DNA from: Telmatactis stephensoni
Taxonomy: Eukaryota > Cnidaria > Anthozoa > Actiniaria > Isophelliidae
Reading direction: 5' to 3'
Length of the DNA: 64,000 nucleotides
Assembly (NCBI GenBank): GCA_029948255.1
Contig: JALIZF010001623.1
Coordinates: 310,001 to 374,000, forward strand
Below are positions 54,558 through 64,000 of the stretch, in pieces. The first letter of the stretch is position 1. Every line of letters begins with the position of its first letter. The notes beneath the pieces were generated by a model. The model saw nothing but the letters and a program-made list of their open reading frames with translations. It did not search any database and was not told the origin of the DNA. The position numbers and the translations under genes are program-made.

Positions 54558-54830
54558 TTTACGTTTACGTAAATTCGACGGAAATATATTGGAAAGTTAA
54601 GAATACGTCAAGCGTATACGTTAGTTTACGTTTCCTGAAACAAGGATTTACGTCATGTTTCCGATTAAGCGTATACGTCGTAAACGAACTCAAAAACCGG
54701 ACTCTGTTTCCGTCACATTTACGTCGACGTATTCTTGTGTTTACGCTAACAGAAATGTCTATTTACGACGTGTTTCTTCGCGTGCGTATCCACTACAAAA
54801 CTGAAATTCGTGTTTCCGACCAAAACAATT
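54557..54830. other. ACG-rich non-coding stretch
   Basis: Seven TTTACG and two CGTATACG words occur within about 250 bp right after the stop, including the palindrome TTTACGTAAA. The word bias is far from the surrounding DNA. An overlapping frame at 54536-54862 has no recognised domain. Confidence 0.5.
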
Positions 54831-54862
54831 CCTTTTTTTTTGCTCTTTCAAATTGTCATTGA

Positions 54863-55620
54863 TAGTCGTTACGTCATAATGTGCATTATATTATAATTCC
54901 CTTTAATGATTTTGAAATCAGTTTTAATCAGTTGAAAAGTAAGAAATAAGAATTGAGAAAATACATCTCCAGCATTATGTAAAGTAATTGTATGGGATCA
55001 TCGTTTATTCAATTAAATCCTCTTCATATAATGTGCATAAGAAATATATTTACAAATTTCATTCATTTATTCAATTGATACACGTACATTCACTACGTTT
55101 TAATAAACTTTTCTTTTATTCGTTAAAGAGTAAGCAAACAAGCAATTTTCAAAGAAAACAAAAGAGCGCGCTAGCCTTCGACTTCTACGTAACTTTCTTT
55201 GTTTGACATGCATTGTTGTACATAGTCAGTGAAAAATATTGTTATTGCTTTCTCCTTGTCACCTTCGATCGGACAGTTCTGCATTTTCAATGGCCTTTCG
55301 TCTTTTTTTCTAATTTCTCTTTAAGAAAAAAGAAAATACTATGGTTAATCGACAACTTATTGTTTATAATAATTAAATTCGAAAAGACGTTTGCGGTTGG
55401 TTTTCTTTTGGTGAGATCAGATGTTCTCTCAAGCTCGCCAAAATGACGTGCGTGACCACTTATGAATGTAATCAAGTGGCAAGTAGCGTTATTTTAGCAA
55501 ACGTCTTTTCAAACTCAGAAAGAAGCAACAAGTTTAATTTTTTTCTCAGTTACACAAATAGACTAAATGAGAGTATTTACGTAACTATAAGCATCTTTAG
55601 TGGGTCGTAGTTCAGGTTTT
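54863..55620. other. No gene recognised
   Basis: AT-rich. Open frames at 54988-55446 lack domains. Confidence 0.35.
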
Positions 55621-55625
55621 CAAAG

Positions 55626-55662
55626 ATGGGAGAAGGGGGCGTGGGAGGGGGGGTGGGGAGGT
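55626..55662 (+). other. G-rich tract with quadruplex potential
   Basis: Four or more runs of three to seven G separated by one to four bases (GGGAGAAGGGGGCGTGGGAG and on). Confidence 0.6.
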
Positions 55663-55921
55663 TGTCAACTGGAGAAACACTGGAAGACCCAATATCAGAT
55701 ATCATTCTAAACCGATAAAGCAAAAGCATTACAGAGGGAGAAAACTCACTTGTCTCTTTAAAGCTCAGTGTTATTATTCAGAGCTAAAGGATGACATTTC
55801 AATATAGCCTTTCCCACATTATAAATTTCTACTACATCATCCTTCTTCATTTACTGTTTCACTTTTTCATTCATATGATTTACCCAGCGAAGAGCTGAGA
55901 CTAGAGATATTCGCACTTACT

Positions 55922-55996
55922 CTTTGATCATGAATCGTTGACTTTGCAAATTGATCTTCTTTCTGTTTTGAGATTTCCAGTACTTTCGCGCTGAAT
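55922..55996 (-). CDS. Possible minus-strand exon
   Basis: On the minus strand, AATTTTCTTTAG precedes an open stretch FSAKVLEISKQKEDQFAKST ending at AGAGTAAGTG, a good donor. Another candidate lies at about 56147-56192 (YDLEHNKKSLWRSGE, then GTAAAA). The phases of the two do not give a single continuous frame, so this is tentative. Confidence 0.25.
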
Positions 55997-56344
55997 CTAA
56001 AGAAAATTATAAAAACATATTGGAAATCAAAAACACCCAATTGCAAGTTATAAAACGTGTGCAGTGTATGAAGGATATCACAAATTGACTGATTATTCTT
56101 TTAGAACGGACTTCTCCCATGCCTTCTATCCAAAGCTTGCATGCTTTTACCTCTCCTGATCTCCAGAGACTTTTTTTGTTGTGCTCTAAGTCATAGCTAA
56201 AATATAATTGCCTACATATAAATACCGAGAACAAATGTGAAAGCAAAATAGCTTATCCTTTTGATAACTCTTTATTTGAACTTTTGAATGGCCTATTCTG
56301 CTCTTCCGTCCAAATAATATCAAATTTTCATATTTTTTAATTTG

Positions 56345-57420
56345 AATCCGTTCGTTACTAAAGAAAGAAAAAGAAGTTTTGCTTAAATGCTATTCATCCA
56401 CTCAAAGATGGCTAAACCGCACCAACTAGCTACCCGCTCAAAGACGGATGGCCCGTTGAAAGCAAAACTGTTCTTCAACCAAATCAATTATTTTTTTGAA
56501 TGTGCTTTAAGAAGAAAAAGAAGTCCAAATTTTGCTTAAATGCTATTCATCCACTCAAAGATGGCTAAACCGCACCAACTAGCTACCCGCTCAAAGACGG
56601 ATGGCCCGTTGAAAGCAAAACTGTTCTTCCACCTAATAAATGAAATCTTTGAAATTGTACTAGAAGAAAAAAGAAGCTCAGATTTTGCTTAAATGCTATT
56701 CATCCACTCAAAGATGGCTAAACCGCACCAACTAGCTACCCGCTCAAAGACGGATGGCCCGTTGAAAGCAAAACTGTTCTTCCACCTAATAAATGAAATC
56801 TTTGAAATTGTACTAGAAGAAAAAAGAAGCTCAGATTTTGCTTAAATGCTATTCATCCACTCAAAGATGGCTAAACCGCACCAACTAGCTACCCGCTCAA
56901 AGACGGATGGCCCGTTGAAAGCAAAACTGTTCTTCCACCTAATAAATGAAATCTTTGAAATTGTACTAGAAGAAAAAAGAAGCTCAGATTTTGCTTAAAT
57001 GCTATTCATCCACTCAAAGATGGCTAAACCGCACCAACTAGCTACCCGCTCAACGACGGATGGCCCGTTGAAAGCAAAACTGTTCTTCAACCTAATAAAT
57101 TATTTTTTGATTTGTTCTAAAGAAGAAAAAGAAGTTCATTTGATCTAAGTCCATTTTTGCTTAAATACTACTCATCCACTCAAAGATGGCTAAACGTCGA
57201 AAGCTAAACTTTAGCCCAGTCAAATTAGAACTGCAAAATGAGGTCGTCTTTGACTTAATTTTTGTTTTGTTCTTTCATTTCTTATATAACTGAGGCGCAG
57301 TGGAGATACAGTTTATACTAAATGCTATTCACCCGCTCAAAGACAGTTTAACCGCATGGACTAGCCCCTCCCGCTGGCTCGAAGACGGATGGTCTATCGA
57401 AAGATAAGCTGTAGCCCAGT
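56345..57420. repeat. 153-bp tandem array, about seven units
   Basis: Units start near 56381, 56533, 56687, 56840 and 56993, with diverged units near 57159 and 57319. The middle copies are near identical. Each contains GGCTAAACCGCACCAACTAG and AAAGACGGATGGCCCGTTGA. The period is 51 codons, and a short ATG frame of 43 codons recurs in the first four or five units. Confidence 0.9.
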
Positions 57421-57817
57421 CAAATCAAAAAATTGCAAATCGAGCCAGTTTCATCCACAACTTAATTCATTTTTTTGTCTTCTTTTTTAAACGAAGCTTA
57501 GATATAGTATAGTATACTGAATATAAAGTGACTGGAAGTCTGAATACTCCCTTATACTCCCCTCCAAGTTGTTATTGGACTTGACTAGGTATTAAATTCG
57601 TCAGTTTAGGAAAATATTTACTTGTGGCTTTGATGAATAACATCCTAAAACAATAATGTTCATAGATAGTTAGTAATTCTGATGGTCATTCTTAGAACTT
57701 TGACTTAGTTTTGTAACACAAATCAATAATATAAACCGGAAGTTTGAGAAATCGATTTGACGAATGCGTGACATGCATATTGACTTTCGTGCACACTGCA
57801 ATAGGATCTGGACAAGA

Positions 57818-57839
57818 GAGCATATTTATGCTCTCTTGG
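57818..57839. repeat. Short hairpin AGAGAGCATA/TATGCTCTCT
   Basis: Near-perfect inverted repeat of 10 bp arms. No terminator role is implied in a eukaryote. Confidence 0.5.
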
Positions 57840-58265
57840 TCTGGAGTATAAACTCCTATATCGATTTTAAACAAGAAAAAGCTATAATCTTTTCCGCATT
57901 AATTTTTTTTTGAGTTTTTTTTTGTAGTTGTTTTGCCATTTATTGTAGATTCATCATAGCTGTCATGTCGTCACACAACATCTTACTTTCCAGCTTACAA
58001 AGGTCACATAATAAAATATTGTCTTTTTTTTTGAAATCCAATCAGCATTTTTATTTCATCAGATCAAGTTGGGTAATGATCAAATTTTTAAAGTTAATCT
58101 TTTTAGAATGAGTTCTATCTACAATACATGGATATTAAATTATTTTGTGCTAGAATCCCGGCATTAATATTACAATATTTCACAACTGGCAGTCATGTTG
58201 TACTTATTTTTCATACAGCCACTTATCTTTCAAAAATAAGCATAAAGAACTGATAAATGTAGTTA

Positions 58266-58352
58266 AGGTTACTTACCTGACTAGAAATAGATCGCTTTCA
58301 GTCTTTTCTTTGTGAGAATTTTGAATTATTACGAGTTTTTAACGCAGCCATT
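58266..58352 (-). other. Possible first exon of a minus-strand gene
   Basis: The minus strand has AACAATGGCTGCG (a good translation context, about 58352), a short frame of 17 codons ending TGA, then CAGGTAAGT (58266-58278), a consensus donor. It may be a non-coding or short-uORF first exon reading toward the 153-bp array. Confidence 0.25.
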
Positions 58353-59182
58353 GTTGAACGGGAAAGCTAGTTCGTCCATAAGACATTAACTGCCAGAATT
58401 CTCCTCTCTCTCAGTACACTTAGACAGTAGGGACTTCCATGTTCAGTTGTCGATTATCCCAGGCATGTATAAGGAATGTTATGTCAGTCTTGTATACACA
58501 GAACACTTCATAATTTGTAAAGAAAGAGAGAGCCGTCTCTCTGCTAACTTCACGACGAATAACCGTCTCTGAATTCCCGCTCTTTTTTCTTGACGTCACT
58601 GATCACGAGGTGAGGGTGATGAAATAATGTCAGCTCTCGCATAACAGCGGACAAAGACAAGTTCATATTCGACTGAAAGGTCACGATAACTCGCAGAATT
58701 TAATTTTTTCGACGTCTACTGATATCGCAACAAAAATAATAGGGCATTTTAGTAAACAAGACGCACACGTGCGTTCACTCGTGCCCCGGGAGCCCTTCAG
58801 TGACCGGCCCCGTGCGTACTCTTCCCCGAGCCCTTTCACGCATTCTTCACTTAACCGTAACATAATAAAGACCTTTTTTGACCTTTTTAGAGAATATCTG
58901 ATTAGTCAATTTGTCTGTCAGCAGCTTAGTGTTTGCCTTTATCCCAACATGCAAAAATATACCAGTTTATTCAACTTTTTATTTCACTATATATCTCAAT
59001 TGTTTGCTGCAAAGACTTCTACAACGACGTTTTTGACACTCAATAACAAGTCGTGTATTTTTTCGGCGTTCATGTTTCAGATGTTTTATCTATTACGTGA
59101 CCAAACGCATCAGGTCAAATAGAGCCTTGATTCCATGAAAATATATAAATAAATTGTCTGGCCAGAATTGTGTTAAAATTCA

Positions 59183-59620
59183 TTACAAAAACCTCTCAAG
59201 ATCTCTTGAATGCTTGAATGAAAAATATAATTGACTTGCCTCTATATGCGTTCGTTTAGCAACATGTAGGGTGAGAAATTCGTAGATTTCCAGCTCAAAG
59301 GAATTGTTACGAGTCGCGAGAGCTTCAGTTTTCAAGTACTCCATCGGAGTTCGATATTTGGTCAAAGTATTGGAGATCAAGCTCAAAATAACAGCCCATT
59401 CTGAAGCTCTTATAAGTGTCTAGGTATATCTCGAGTTAAAAGCTCCATTTTCTATTGTCTCACTACTGGAAAAGCCTGTCTCTGAAAGCCATTTTTTGGG
59501 CTGTCCGCCATCTTGCATTCCTAAAGTTCCTGACTGGCGTTCACTTCGAAGACCTTCGAAGAGTTCGCACTCGCTCAAAGGTGATGAATGAAAGGCATTG
59601 TTTCTTGCGCTCTTAACCAA
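59183..59620 (-). pseudogene. Repeated minus-strand frame in the 0.96-kb unit
   Basis: A minus-strand frame covers about 145 codons with one stop (TAG at 59420-59422). The second half, SLISNTLTKYRTPMEYLKTE then IEASQLYFSFKHSRDLERFL, is kept in the unit at 61457-61660 and broken in the unit at about 60545. The family is unknown. It may be a gene 5' region carried by the repeat. Confidence 0.35.
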
Positions 59621-61909
59621 TCAGGAGCTTTAACAAGTGACCGATTGCGCAAGAAAGGCCTCTTCTGGCGACGAAAAGAGAAAAAAAAAAAACATTTGCA
59701 TTTTATAACTCGTTCCCGGCCTAAAGGCCTGGGCACGAGTAAAAACTAGACGCACACGTGCGTTCACTCGTGCCCCGGAAGCCCCTTTTATGACCGGCCC
59801 CGTTCGTACTCTTCCCCGAGCCGTTTCACGCATTCTTCACTTAACCGTAACATAATAAAGACCTTTTTTGACCTTTTTAAAGAATATCTGATTAGTCAGT
59901 TTGTCTGTCACTGCTGAGTCAGCAACTATTAGTCGACATGCAAAATATTACCAGCGAATATACCAGTTTATTCAACTTTTTATTTCACTATGTATCTCAA
60001 TTGTTTGCTGTAAAGACTTCTACAACGGCGTTTTTCACACAACTAGACGCACACGTGCGTTCACTCGTGCCTATGCCTGGAGCCCTTTTTAAGAGAGGCT
60101 CCAATGACCGGCTCCGTTCGTACTCTTCCCCTAGCCGTTTCACGCATTCTTCACCATTCCGGGAAATAGCTAACCGTAACAAATGACCTTTTTTGAATCG
60201 GCTAACTTAAACTAAAAAATATCTTGATTAGTTAGTTTGTCTGTCAACAGCTATTAGTGCCTTTGTCTTTCTATTATCATGCATAGGTATTAGATATCTC
60301 CAACATGCAAAAATATACCAGTTTTATATTCAACTTCTTATTTCACTATATATCTCAATTGTTTGCTGTAAAGACTTCTACAACGGCATATTTGACACAA
60401 TAACAAATCGTGTATTTTTTCGTTCATGTTTCGGATGTTATATATATGAATAAAAGACGTTACGTGACCAAACGCGAAATACAAGGTCAATGGAATCTAG
60501 TTTCATGCCATTCCGATATTAAATTCAAATTCACTACAAAAACCTCTCAAGATCTCTTGAATGCTTGAATGAGGAATATAATTGACTTGCTTCTATGTAT
60601 GTTCGTTTAGCAACATGTAGGATGAGAAATTCGTAGTTTTCCAGCTCATAGGAAATAGTCGTTATCGCGAGGGCCTCGGCTTTCAAGTACTCCATTTAGA
60701 GTTCGATATTTGGTCAAAGTATTGGAGATGAAGCTCAAAATAACAGCCCATCCTGAAGCTCTTATAAGTATATAGGTATTTCTCGAGTTAAAAGCTCCAA
60801 ATTACATTGTTCTACTGCAGGAAAAGCCCGTCTCTGAAAGCTATTTTCTTTGTAGTCGGCCATCTTGCATTCCTAAAGTTCCTGGCTTGCGTTCGCTGTC
60901 GCTCAAAGGTGATGAATGAAGGGCATTGTTTTTACGTTCTTAACCAATCAGAAGTCCCTCAGGACGAACAGAGGAAAAAAAAAAAAAAAAAAAAAAAAAC
61001 TAGACGCACACGTGCGTTCACTCGTGCCCCTGGAGCCCTTTTTAAGTTAAGAGCTAGCCGTTTCACGCATTCTTCACCATTCCGGGAAATAGCTAATCGT
61101 AACAAATGACCTTTTTTGAATCGGCTAACTTAAACTAAAAAATATCTTGATTAGTCAGTTTGTCTGTCAACAGCTATTAGTGTCTTTGTCTTTCTATTAT
61201 CATGCATAGGTATTAGATATCTCCAACATGCAAAAATATACCAGTTTTATATTCAACTTCTTATTTCACTATATATCTCAATTGTTTGCTGTAAAGACTT
61301 CTACAACGGCATATTTGACACAATAACAAATCGTGTATTTTTTCGTTCATGTTTCGGATGTTATATATATGAATAAAAGACGTTACGTGACCAAACGCGA
61401 AATACAAGGTCAATGGAATCTAGTTTCATACCATTCCGATATTAAATTAAAATTCACTACAAAAACCTCTCAAGATCTCTTGAATGCATGAATGAGGAAT
61501 ATAATTGACTTGCTCCTATGTATGTTTGTTTACCAACATGTAGGATGAGAAATTCGTAGTTTTCCAGCTCATAGGAAATAGTCTTTATCGCGAGCCGCTT
61601 CCTTTCAAGTACTCCATTTAGAGTTCGATATTTGGTCAAAGTATTGGAGATGAAGCTCAAAATAACAGCCCATCCTGAAGCTCTTATAAGTATATAGGTA
61701 TTTCTCGAGTTAAAAGCTCCAAATTACATTGTTCTACTGCAGGAAAAGCCCGTCTCTGAAAGCTATTTTCTTTGTCGTCGGCCATCTTGCATTCCTAAAG
61801 TTCCTGGCTTGCGTTCGCGGTCGCTCAAGGGTGATGAATGAAGGGCATTGTTTGTACGTTCTTAACCAATCAGAAGTTCCTCAGGACGAACAGAGAATAA
61901 GAAAAAAAA

Positions 61910-62030
61910 AAAAAACATTTGCAGTTTATAACTCGTTCCCGGCCTAAAGGCCTGGGCACGAGTAAAAAAAAAAAAAACCATTTGCAGTTTATAACTCGTT
62001 CCCGGCCTAAAGGCCTGGGCACGAGTAATG
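61910..62030 (+). repeat. Duplicated hairpin module at the array end
   Basis: An A-run plus CATTTGCAGTTTATAACTCG and the GGCCTAAAGGCC hairpin occurs twice in succession, the second copy ending ACGAGTAATG. Confidence 0.8.
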
Positions 62031-62310
62031 AATTCAATTCCGTTTGATTTTTGCTTGCTTGCTTCTAAGTATCACGTATCAGGAAAACTTACTTGACGTC
62101 CTCGTCCCGATTGAGTGTCAAGTACGATGCCTTGATTCGATGAAAGTCTGAAATATTCGACAAAGAACCAAGTTACCAGCTTTGAATAAAAATTCCCGTC
62201 GAGGGAAACAGAAATTGCGTACAAAAAATAAATGTGTAGGTCTTACGTTTCCGCCGAAGTAAACCACTAAAGGAAATGCACATACTAGCGGGTGTCTGTA
62301 AAACACGGAA

Positions 62311-64000
62311 CAATGCCGGAACACCCCGGAACACCCCGGAACACCCCCGGAACACCCCGGAACACGCCGGAACACCCCCGGAACACCAATAAAAATCAAT
62401 AAAAATAAAAATAAAGAAATAAAAAATAAATAGAAAAAATATACAAATAAAATAAACTAAAAAAACTAAAAAAATGAGAAATATAACTGAAATAAATTAA
62501 TACATCTCAGCTTAATTTAACCTGATGGAAAAAAAGATATTTACACAATGTGAATTTAACATGTTTTTTATCTTTATTAAACATTAGAAAGTTATCAATA
62601 TTTTTTTCACCTTTATTATATAAACAAGTAAATAGAGACAAGTTAAAACCTTATGTGTCTGTATAAATAGACTCATGCAGTATTTTCTTAAAATCTATCG
62701 ATATGCTTACACTACTGAAGCAAGGAACGTGAACAAAAGGTCTATAGATATCGAAAAACAGAGTTCAATTGACGTTTTCGTTGTGGAAGTCGAATTATCT
62801 TTTTCTTCACAAATCATGTCAAAATTGTTTTTAGGTAAATTTTGGAAATGTTAACAACGTTTATAGTCAGCTCGGGCACTCTAAAACTCCTAAGGCCCCT
62901 TCTTACACACCCCAATAGCCAACGTTCGAAATATGATTGACTGACTGCACATAAAAACATTAACCAGGGAAGCAATGTTTCCCCCGGAGCCTCGTGTTCA
63001 ATTCTTTTATAATGTGATCAGTCAATCAGAACACTGAAAGTGTGCTATCGCCAGGCGTCGTTCAAAAACGATTGTATTTTAAAGACGAAATCTGTTATCT
63101 TTTTTGTGTTCGCGTGTGTTCAGTCAGTCAATCATATTTTTAAACCTTACAGACCAAGGCCAAGCTCCCTCTTTATTAGGTCCTTGTGGCTTTGCAGAGG
63201 CAGAAGTGTGGAACAAAATACGGTTGTTTCTTTCTTATGCAGTTCTCATGACAGTGGAAATATACATTAGATAATTTGGACTGTTACATAGTTTTACTTG
63301 CTCTTTACAGCTAGTGATATCATTTCTATTTCACAAAGTGCTCTGGAAATTTTTCGATGACGTAGGTGAAACCCAAGAATAGGAAAACTAGGAAAACTAG
63401 ACGCCCCCGTGCGTTCACTCGTGCCCACGTGAAAGCGAGCCAAATATCGGCTTAAAAAGGCATTTATGATGAGCTGCCTTTATGTCTGATATTTACTAAG
63501 TAATTTTATAGCTGCTAGGGTAACAGTGATTCGCATGTTAATTGGAAAATGCCCGTATTGCATGATGCTGCAGACTCATTATAGCGTCACGAAAGCACAC
63601 CGTCCTGTTTGGGTGACCTGTTTGACCTCGGTCTATTTTCTTTGATATTTTAGTAGCTGTTGCTTTGTAATTATTGACTTTCTAATAGTATTTATTTTAG
63701 TTTGTACGCCAAAAAAATTCAGCCATACCATTTAATTACAGAGAACATTGAAATACCGATTATTATTTGTCGACCTTTAGGGTCCAAAATCCGCCACGGC
63801 TTACCGATGAAATGTACAGATTAACCCGGGAGATTAAGCATATCGATTCTATTTACTTGAAAAACGTAATTCTATTTTTATTTATTTTTATTTCTTTATT
63901 TTTATTTTTATTTATTTTTATTGGTGTTCCGGGGGTGTTCCGGGGTGTTCCGGGGTTGTTCCGGGGTGTTCCGGGGGTGTTCCGGGGTGTTCCGGCATTG
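62311..64000. mobile_element. Element with minisatellite inverted ends, cut by the window
   Basis: CAATGCCGGAACACCCCGGA repeats (62311-62397) plus an AAATAAAAATA tract are mirrored at 63860-64000 (TTTTATTTTTATTGG, then GTGTTCCGGGG repeats, ending GGCATTG). About 1.4 kb lies between with no recognisable gene. The right edge coincides with the window end. Confidence 0.75.
63397..63430 (+). repeat. Decayed start of the 0.96-kb unit
   Basis: ACTAGACGCCCCCGTGCGTT and CACTCGTGCC match the start of the array units with a few changes, inside the minisatellite-ended element. Confidence 0.6.

Larger units (their letters stand above)
58760..62030. repeat. Tandem family of about 0.96-kb units
   Basis: Units begin (ACTA)GACGCACACGTGCGTTCA at 58760, 59745 (short, 297 bp), 60042 and 60999. 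The three full units contain ACCTCTCAAGATCTCTTGAA, ATATTTGGTCAAAGTATTGG, GCCATCTTGCATTCC and an A-rich run. Three unit ends carry TTATAACTCGTTCCCGGCCT, leading into a hairpin around GGCCTAAAGGCC. Units 3 and 4 are nearly identical. A decayed start copy lies at 63397. Confidence 0.85.

Noticed and set aside
56345..57420. CRISPR array
   Set aside because: Units are 153 bp without unique spacers and the genome is eukaryotic.
59630..60186. Several overlapping short ORFs in the 0.96-kb array
   Set aside because: They recur only because the DNA repeats, differ in length between units and have no recognisable domain.

Overview
This looks like nuclear DNA of an invertebrate animal, most likely an anthozoan cnidarian such as a coral or sea anemone. 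The sequence is AT-rich and shows GT-AG introns, tRNA-derived SINEs, CR1/L2-type LINEs, Penelope-like and BEL/Pao remnants, MULE-type elements and many fold-back elements. The phylum is inferred from the mix of repeat families I recognise, not proven. There is no bacterial-style gene organisation. Most reading frames are decayed transposons.

Layout. 1-4160: small repeats and MITEs. 4160-7765: a decayed LINE whose 3' end is split by a 398-bp MULE-type fold-back element with a 9-bp target duplication. 8600-11000: LINE 3' end, a PIF/Harbinger-like transposase relic and a Penelope-type GIY-YIG relic beside a long inverted-repeat element. 11922-20589: spaced, mostly phase-compatible exons of one unidentified plus-strand gene. 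A block of elements (gag relic, LINE, gene-carrying MULE) sits in its first intron, between two copies of a 78-bp sequence. 22110-27590: a LINE tail split by a 4777-bp near-palindrome with a 6-bp target duplication and one zinc-finger ORF in each arm. 28000-33720: MITEs, a SINE, a 2.5-kb inverted-repeat element and an OB-fold/zinc-ribbon relic. 34876-38676: an element carrying a two-exon gene with a 2A ribosome-skipping motif followed by a broken cysteine-protease-like domain. 38680-48815: SINE, LINE, Penelope and BEL/Pao remnants and satellites. 50571-54557: the best candidate host-type gene, with four exons, an N-terminal CIDE-N domain, a coiled coil, and a second long frame joined at what looks like a -1 frameshift signal or, alternatively, a 71-nt intron. 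55600-64000: tandem arrays (153 bp and about 0.96 kb) and an element with minisatellite termini cut by the window end.

How it fits together. At most three transcription units look potentially functional: the 11.9-20.6 kb exons, the zinc-finger ORF in the palindrome arms, and the CIDE-N gene. The rest records nested transposition. The items most worth following up are the CIDE-N gene frame junction, the MULE carrying a RecQ fragment, the giant palindrome and the 2A/protease element.
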